Below are positions 59,068 to 64,000 of a stretch of 64,000 nt of DNA, one piece after another. Each line of letters begins with the position of its first letter. Position 1 is the stretch's first letter. The notes beneath the pieces were generated by a model, which worked only from the letters and a program-made list of their open reading frames with translations, was not told the DNA's origin and searched no databases. A program made the translations under genes and the position numbers. The stretch comes from Methanomassiliicoccaceae archaeon (lineage in GTDB: Archaea > Thermoplasmatota > Thermoplasmata > Methanomassiliicoccales > Methanomethylophilaceae): positions 1-64,000 of the forward strand of contig JAEEOP010000038.1 in assembly GCA_016284295.1 (NCBI GenBank), given 5' to 3'.

Positions 59068-60125
59068 ACAGGATCGAAGAGGCGAAGAAGGAGTACAAGG
59101 CAGCAGAACGTAAGAAACTGATGCTGATCTTGGTGTTCGTCGTGCTCGTGGCGATAACCGTACCCATCACGCTCGGGTTCGGCGTCTACAAGATAAGCCT
59201 GGTCGACTCCATAATCACCTTCATCCAGCATATCACAGGCAACATCACCAACCCGAAGGCGGACACCTTCATCTGGAATGTGCGCCTCCCGCGTGCTCTG
59301 GGGGCGATTACCATCGGAGCCGGGCTCTCCGTGGCCGGGGCGGTGATGCAGAACGATTTCAAGAACCCCTTGGCCGAACCCTACACCATGGGGATATCCT
59401 CCGGAGCGTTCTTCGGAGTCGTCATTGTCATCGTATCCGGGGCATGCATCATCCCGGGGCTTACCGGACAGTCAGCCTACATGGTCAACGCATTCGTCTT
59501 CTCGATCATACCCATCGTGCTGATCCTATTGGTAGCCAAATTCAGAAAGGTCACGCCTGTGGCCATGATATTGATAGGGATAGCGGTCATGTTCCTGTTC
59601 AACTCCATATCCCAGGTCATGCTCCTGGCATCCACGGCCGAGAACCTGGCAGATGCCTACAGCTGGAGAGTCGGGAACACATCCAGGATAGGCTGGTCCG
59701 AGCTTCCGCTTCTCATAGCGGTCACCGTCGTGGCCATCTGTCTGGTTTGGACCCTCTCCAGGAAACTGGACGTAATGTATGCCGGCGACCGCGGGGCCCA
59801 ATCCCTGGGAATCAGGCCCAACAGGCTCAGGATAGCCTCCATGACGATCGTCTCGCTGATGACCGCCGCCATCGTATCCGTATCGGGAACGATAGGGTTC
59901 ATAGGGCTTGTCGGCCCCCACATAGCAAGGATGTTCGTGGGATCGAACAACAAATACCTGATACCGGCATCCGCTGCATTCGGAGCACTGTTCATCGCAG
60001 TCACGGACACCATCGCCAAAGTGACCGGCCCGGACGGGCTCCCAGTCGGGGTCATCAGCTCGCTCGTAGGCGGACCCCTGTTCGTATACATCCTGATAAA
60101 ATGCAGGAGCAAGGTGTGGATGTGA
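59064..60125 (+). CDS. FecCD-type permease, uptake system 5 (second permease)
   Basis: A 353-residue permease with AVMQNDFKNPLAEPYTMGISSGAFFG and GTIGFIGLVGPHIARMFVGSNNKYLIP, nearly the same landmarks as the system 2 second permease. The start is a TTG at 59064 overlapping the previous TGA in TATTGA, exactly as in system 2. A basic N-terminus (KKEYKAAERKK) precedes helix 1. Translation is probably coupled to the first permease, keeping the two subunits equal. Confidence 0.85.
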   Translation: MNRIEEAKKEYKAAERKKLMLILVFVVLVAITVPITLGFGVYKISLVDSIITFIQHITGNITNPKADTFIWNVRLPRALGAITIGAGLSVAGAVMQNDFKNPLAEPYTMGISSGAFFGVVIVIVSGACIIPGLTGQSAYMVNAFVFSIIPIVLILLVAKFRKVTPVAMILIGIAVMFLFNSISQVMLLASTAENLADAYSWRVGNTSRIGWSELPLLIAVTVVAICLVWTLSRKLDVMYAGDRGAQSLGIRPNRLRIASMTIVSLMTAAIVSVSGTIGFIGLVGPHIARMFVGSNNKYLIPASAAFGALFIAVTDTIAKVTGPDGLPVGVISSLVGGPLFVYILIKCRSKVWM

Positions 60126-60127
60126 AC

Positions 60128-60235
60128 ATGTGCACACAGAAGACGATCGATGGAGCGGTTGCATGTCCGATACAGTCGAGAAACCTCTTTGCAATAGAAT
60201 CAAACGACCCTGAGAACGTGGGTGAGGCAAGATGA
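60128..60235 (+). CDS. Possible 35-residue ORF between permease and ATPase
   Basis: A small open frame that starts with ATG 2 nt after the permease stop and ends in TGA overlapping the ATPase ATG (ATGA). The sequence is polar, with two cysteines (MCTQKT, ACPIQ), and matches nothing I know. Its value may lie in coupling ATPase translation to the permeases across the 106-nt gap rather than in the peptide. No counterpart exists in system 2. Weak evidence. Confidence 0.25.
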   Translation: MCTQKTIDGAVACPIQSRNLFAIESNDPENVGEAR

Positions 60236-61062
60236 TCATAGACATCCAAGGTTTGAAATTCGCATACACGAGCGTCCCCGTGCTCAATGAAGTCACGGTA
60301 ACGATCGAGGGACCGAAGTTCGTCTCGATATTGGGGCCCAACGGAGTGGGTAAATCGACACTCATCCACTGCATAAACAAGATCCTCCAACCCACCGGCG
60401 GAACGGTGATGATAGACGGGGAGAGCGTCACGGACATCACCGTCAAGGAGATGGCGAAGATCGTGGGATACGTCCCCTACTCCGCAAACGATTCCTTCCC
60501 CCTGTCCGTTGTGGATACCGTCCTTATGGGGAGACATCCCCACAGCACCAGGAAATCGCTCGATTCAGATCTGGATGTCGTATACGAGGTGCTGGATAAG
60601 CTCGGCATATTGGATCTGGCCATGCGCCCGTTCAACGAGCTGTCTGCTGGACAGCATCAGAAGGTTATGCTCGCAAGAGGTCTGGCACAGGAGCCGCGGA
60701 TTCTCCTGCTGGACGAACCCACGTCGAATCTGGATGTCCGTCACCAACTCGATGTGGCCAAGATGTTGAAGGCCCTGTCCCGCGAAAAGGACATCCTAGT
60801 CATCATGATATGCCATGACATCAACATCGCGGCGAAATACTCTGATGAGATAATCCTCCTCAGCAGAGGTACGATCTACTCCACCGGCGTTCCGAAAGAG
60901 GTCATCACGGAGAAGAGCCTAAGGGAGGTGTACGGAGTGAAATCTGTGATCATCGATGACGACGGCTCCCCTCACGTGATCCTGAAGGATTCCATCTCGG
61001 AAGCGGAGACTGAGGAGGGCCCCGTGAGAATCGCCGTCGACAGGGAAGGACAGATAATCTGA
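60232..61062 (+). CDS. FecE-type ATPase, uptake system 5
   Basis: A 276-residue ATPase with Walker A GPNGVGKST, signature LSAGQHQKVMLARG, Walker B LLLDEPTSNLD and switch ICHDIN (Cys for the usual Ser). It is close to the system 2 ATPase throughout, including VPYSAND and VDTVLMGRHPHS. GTGAGGCAAG before the ATG may serve as ribosome binding site. It is the last gene of the system 5 operon. Confidence 0.9.
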   Translation: MIIDIQGLKFAYTSVPVLNEVTVTIEGPKFVSILGPNGVGKSTLIHCINKILQPTGGTVMIDGESVTDITVKEMAKIVGYVPYSANDSFPLSVVDTVLMGRHPHSTRKSLDSDLDVVYEVLDKLGILDLAMRPFNELSAGQHQKVMLARGLAQEPRILLLDEPTSNLDVRHQLDVAKMLKALSREKDILVIMICHDINIAAKYSDEIILLSRGTIYSTGVPKEVITEKSLREVYGVKSVIIDDDGSPHVILKDSISEAETEEGPVRIAVDREGQII

Positions 61063-61107
61063 GCCCAGCCAGCATCAGATCCGTTGCTGAACGCGGACGG
61101 ATTGCGG

Positions 61108-61473
61108 TCAGTCGTAGTCTACGCGATCGTTCTCCTTGATCTCGTACTTTATGCCCGCAGCGGTGAGCATCTCGCTGATCTTGTCAGCTATGGGCTTCAG
61201 TTCGGAGCTTTTGCTGTAGGTCTTAAGGTAGAATTCCTTGGAGTCCATGGGGAATACGAGCCTGATCTTACCCTTCCTGTTGTATCCCTCGGGCTTCCTG
61301 TTGAGTTCGAGATCGGTCATGTTGAGTTCGATCAGCATCTGAAGGAGTTCCTCTTCCTCGGGCATCTGGTCGATGGACTCCAGGAACATCTTCAGGATGT
61401 CGGGGAACACAGGGACCAGATCCTTGTAATCAGTCTTTCCTTTGAGCACAAAATGAATGCTGCTGACCTTCAT
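61108..61473 (-). CDS. Hypothetical protein
   Basis: A 121-residue soluble protein that I do not recognise. It has a beta strand start (KVSSIHFVLKGK), a long helix with acidic residues (MFLESIDQMPEEEELLQMLIELN), two strands (KIRLVFPMDSKEFYLKTY) and a C-terminal helix. The start is well supported: AAGGAG ribosome binding site 6 nt before the ATG and TTTATATAACG promoter further up. It converges on the system 5 ATPase gene. Confidence 0.7.
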   Translation of the reverse strand: MKVSSIHFVLKGKTDYKDLVPVFPDILKMFLESIDQMPEEEELLQMLIELNMTDLELNRKPEGYNRKGKIRLVFPMDSKEFYLKTYSKSSELKPIADKISEMLTAAGIKYEIKENDRVDYD

Positions 61474-61638
61474 CGGTGCTCCTTAGTAAAAATTCGTTAT
61501 ATAAACTGTTCCTCGGGGCGAAACCATCGCTGGATGAACGGCTCCCTGGACCGGCATCAGGCCCTTGAATGCGTGCGGAATGATGGTCACTTCTGAACAA
61601 CCATCACTTTATAATGTACTTATTATTAGAAGAGAGCA

Positions 61639-62925
61639 ATGAGAACAGCTCTTACAGTGGCAGGTTCCGACTCCATAGGGGGCGCAGGTATCCAGGTGGA
61701 TATCAAGGCCATGTCCGTGGTCGGCGTCCACGCCACATCCGTTATCACCGCCGTCACGGCCCAGAACACGCAGGGAGTCGACGGCATCTTCCCCATGCCT
61801 GAGGAATTCATCCAGGCCCAGCTCGAAGCGGTGTTGAAGGACTGCGACATCAAAGCGGTCAAAACCGGTATGCTCTACAGTTCCGATATAGTGGAGACCG
61901 TAGCGGACATCCTCGAGGACCATGACGTCCCCCTTATCGTCGATCCGGTCATGATCTCGGGCACAGGATGCTCGCTCTGCGAGGATGATTTCGTCAGGTC
62001 GTTGAAGAGGAAACTGCTTCCCATATGCGAACTGGTCACCCCCAACAGGTATGAGGCGGAGGTCCTGGCCGGCATGAAGATCAGAGACGAGGACGACATA
62101 ACCCTCGCCTGCGAACTCATAGGCAAGCAGGGATCGTCCGTGCTCCTGAAAGGAGGGCACATGAAAGGCCCCAAGGTGGTGGACTACCTCTACCTGTCAT
62201 CCGAGTTCAACAAGCTGGAGTATCCCCGTCTGCAGAAGGCAGGACACGGCAGCGGATGCTGCCTCTCGGCGTTCATCACGGCGAATATGGCCAAGGGCCT
62301 CGACATCGTCAACGCGGTGATGAAGTCCAGGGACCTCATCCAGGAGTCCATCGCCACACAGTACGCGATCGGACACGGCGACGTCGTGGTCAACCCCATG
62401 GTGAAGATGAAAGGGGAATCCGACAAGTTCGGAGTCCTTGATGCGCTGGACAACGCGGCCAACAAGATCGTTGACATCGTTCCCGACGAGTTCGTCCCCA
62501 AATCCGGGATGAACATCGCCTACGCCCTGAAGGACGCCGCGGGACCCGAGGAGATGGCCGCCATCGACAAGAGGATGACCGTCCACAACGGTATCCTCAG
62601 GAAGAACGGCCAGGCTAAGTTCGGAGCCGCCGAGCACCTGTCCTACGTCCTGATGGAGCTGATGAAGCACGACCCCGGATGCAGATGCATCATGAGCCTC
62701 GCCTACAGGAACGACATCATGGATGTGATGGAGGAGGTGGGCATGACCGCGGTCACCGTCGAGATGGCCAAGGACAAGATCGCGGAGGCCACCGCCAAGG
62801 CGATAGAGAAGGCCAATGGCATCCCGGACGCGATAGTCGACAAGGCCGGCAGGAAGGAGAGGATCATCAGGATCACAGCGAAGGATCCTGAGGAGATGCT
62901 GTCCAAATTGGAGAACATCCTGTGA
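61639..62925 (+). CDS. thiDN: HMP/HMP-P kinase fused to thiamine-phosphate synthase (ThiD-ThiN)
   Basis: A 428-residue bifunctional enzyme of thiamine synthesis found in archaea. Residues about 1-255 are ThiD (hydroxymethylpyrimidine and its phosphate kinase), with [17 protein letters not shown] at the N-terminus, DPVMISGTG in the middle and the anion-hole motif [11 protein letters not shown] (usually GTGCT). Residues about 265-428 are ThiN, which joins the pyrimidine and thiazole parts ([50 protein letters not shown]). TATA-like TTTATAATG lies about 28 nt before the ATG. It stands alone. Confidence 0.95.
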   Translation: MRTALTVAGSDSIGGAGIQVDIKAMSVVGVHATSVITAVTAQNTQGVDGIFPMPEEFIQAQLEAVLKDCDIKAVKTGMLYSSDIVETVADILEDHDVPLIVDPVMISGTGCSLCEDDFVRSLKRKLLPICELVTPNRYEAEVLAGMKIRDEDDITLACELIGKQGSSVLLKGGHMKGPKVVDYLYLSSEFNKLEYPRLQKAGHGSGCCLSAFITANMAKGLDIVNAVMKSRDLIQESIATQYAIGHGDVVVNPMVKMKGESDKFGVLDALDNAANKIVDIVPDEFVPKSGMNIAYALKDAAGPEEMAAIDKRMTVHNGILRKNGQAKFGAAEHLSYVLMELMKHDPGCRCIMSLAYRNDIMDVMEEVGMTAVTVEMAKDKIAEATAKAIEKANGIPDAIVDKAGRKERIIRITAKDPEEMLSKLENIL

Positions 62926-62968
62926 TGGATGTATCGTACATCTTATTAACAGCATTTATCATCCCCCG

Positions 62969-63844
62969 ATGGAAGATACAATGGCTGAAGATGGCGAAGG
63001 CATCATACGCGCCCAGGGCCTCGTGAAGAGGTTCGGCAAGCTCACTGCGGTCGATGGACTCGACATCTCCGTCAGCAAAGGCGAGATTTACGGATTCCTC
63101 GGACCCAACGGGGCCGGGAAGACAACGACCGTCCGCATGCTGACCACCATGGAGCTTCCCGACGAGGGAAGGGTCTGGATCGACGGTTACGACACCAAGA
63201 CGGAATTCATCAAGGCCCGCAGATGCGTCGGCGTCATCCAGCAGCAGAACAGCCTGGACAAGGACCTCACGGTCAGGGAGAACATCATCCACCACGCCCT
63301 GATGCAGAACCTCTCCCTGAAGGAGTCCAAGAAGCGCATGAAGGAGCTGAGCGACATCATGGAGCTCAACGACCGCATGGGATCCAAGGTCGAGACGCTG
63401 TCCGGAGGGTGGAAGAAGAGGGTGGCGATCGTCTGCTCCCTAATCCACAACCCCGACATCCTCTTCATGGACGAGCCCACCACTGGTCTGGATACCCAGT
63501 CCAGGAACCTCCTGTGGAAGATGATACGCAACATCAACAGGAAGGGCACGACCATATTCCTCACCACGCACTACATATTCGAGGCGGAATCCCTGTGCGA
63601 CCGCGTGGGGATCATCAACAAGGGGAAGCTCATAGCCGAGGGCACCCCCGAGGAGCTGAAGGAGAGGGTCGGCAACTTCGCATTGGTGGCGACCGCTCCA
63701 GACGGTAACGAGTCCATAACGTACTACAAGGACATGGACACGGCCAAGAAGGCCTCTCTGGACCTCCCGCATGACAACAGCATATCCATCCGTCCGACCA
63801 ACCTGGAGGACGTGTTCCTGGAGCTCACTGGGAGGAAGATCTGA
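62969..63844 (+). CDS. ABC-2 type exporter ATPase
   Basis: A 291-residue ATPase of the drug/daunorubicin-type (DrrA/CcmA-like) exporter branch. Walker A is GPNGAGKTT, signature LSGGWKKRVAIVCS (with Trp-Lys-Lys in place of the common x-x-Q-R), Walker B LFMDEPTTGLD and switch TTHYIFEAE. A C-terminal domain of about 70 residues is usual in this branch. Start ATG 62969; ATG 62981 is possible. It overlaps the next gene by one base, so it pairs with that permease. Substrate unknown. Confidence 0.9.
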   Translation: MEDTMAEDGEGIIRAQGLVKRFGKLTAVDGLDISVSKGEIYGFLGPNGAGKTTTVRMLTTMELPDEGRVWIDGYDTKTEFIKARRCVGVIQQQNSLDKDLTVRENIIHHALMQNLSLKESKKRMKELSDIMELNDRMGSKVETLSGGWKKRVAIVCSLIHNPDILFMDEPTTGLDTQSRNLLWKMIRNINRKGTTIFLTTHYIFEAESLCDRVGIINKGKLIAEGTPEELKERVGNFALVATAPDGNESITYYKDMDTAKKASLDLPHDNSISIRPTNLEDVFLELTGRKI

Positions 63845-64000
63845 TGCACAACATCCCTTCGGAGATAGTCAGGGTCGCGTACGGTGACCTGTGCTACATG
63901 AAGCATAACCTGGTCCAGACGCTCGTATCCACGCTGGTGGGACCGTTGCTTTATCTGCTGGCATTCGGATACGGTATGCGCGCCGGGGACACGGAGTACA
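63844..64000 (+). CDS. ABC-2 type exporter permease, N-terminus only
   Basis: The first 52 codons of a membrane protein; the rest is beyond the window. It begins MHNIPSEIVRVAYGDLCYMKHN and enters a hydrophobic helix (LVSTLVGPLLYLLAFGYGM), as ABC-2 permeases do. The ATG overlaps the ATPase stop (TGATG). It should form the membrane part of the exporter. Confidence 0.8.
   Translation, partial: MHNIPSEIVRVAYGDLCYMKHNLVQTLVSTLVGPLLYLLAFGYGMRAGDTEY

Noticed and set aside
3076-63844. CRISPR arrays or phage genes
   Set aside because: No regularly spaced short repeats, integrase, terminase or capsid-type genes were seen; the nuclease-like protein at 11766-12914 has Cas4-like cysteines but no CRISPR context.

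Overview
The window looks like the chromosome of a euryarchaeon of moderately high GC. Archaeal marks are an ABCE1/Rli1 ribosome-recycling ATPase with N-terminal iron-sulfur cysteines, an archaeal-type ThiD-ThiN fusion, a COG1325-type RNA-binding protein, a tRNA-Ile gene without an encoded CCA, and TATA elements about 25-30 nt from many start codons (leaderless mRNAs). Nearly every gene ends in TGA, two end in TAA, and the only TAG ends a doubtful truncated ORF. Such TAG avoidance is what a pyrrolysine-using methanogen would show, so I lean to the Methanomassiliicoccales (Thermoplasmata). That placement is inference: no methanogenesis gene is visible.

Layout. 1-13.6 kb: the start of a secreted protein, a small regulator, an MFS transporter fused to a universal-stress domain, a winged-helix protein overlapping a metallo-beta-lactamase/rubredoxin fusion, a CobN/BchH-type chelatase subunit, an 1,127-residue surface protein, a degenerate PD-(D/E)XK-like iron-sulfur protein and a zinc-ribbon protein. 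13.6-20.2 kb: PH-like and acyltransferase proteins, tRNA-Ile, a COG1325 protein, a CNNM/CorC-type membrane protein, an isochorismatase-fold protein lacking its cysteine, a coiled-coil protein, a 10-cysteine mini-protein and a DUF5685-like protein. 20.3-21.8 kb: a 102-residue, nine-cysteine peptide followed by a radical SAM/SPASM enzyme, a candidate undescribed RiPP (modified peptide) system. 21.8-30.5 kb: cysteine synthase, an MFS transporter, a CDF metal transporter, an ABCE1-PHP-NIF3-like operon and a MATE exporter.

30.6-48.3 kb and 56.5-61.1 kb: an import island with five FecCD/BtuCD-type ABC uptake systems (metallophore, haem or corrinoid class). Four substrate-binding proteins share an architecture of N-terminal membrane anchor, dockerin-like calcium-binding pair, then binding domain. 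The fifth carries two DUF4430-like repeats, a fold related to the corrinoid-binding beta domain of transcobalamin. After the binding-protein gene in four operons there is a GC-rich stem-loop before the next gene, likely allowing more binding protein than membrane complex. Systems 2 and 5 are paralogous cassettes.

48.3-56.3 kb: arginine genes, argC-argJ-argB-argD on the minus strand and argG-argH on the plus strand, between uptake systems 4 and 5; argF is not in the window. 61.1-64 kb: a small unknown protein, ThiD-ThiN, and an ABC-2 exporter pair cut by the window end.

Overall the region is about the cell surface and acquisition of scarce cofactors or metals. The best candidates for new biology are the cysteine-rich peptide/radical SAM cassette and the dockerin- and DUF4430-bearing binding proteins.
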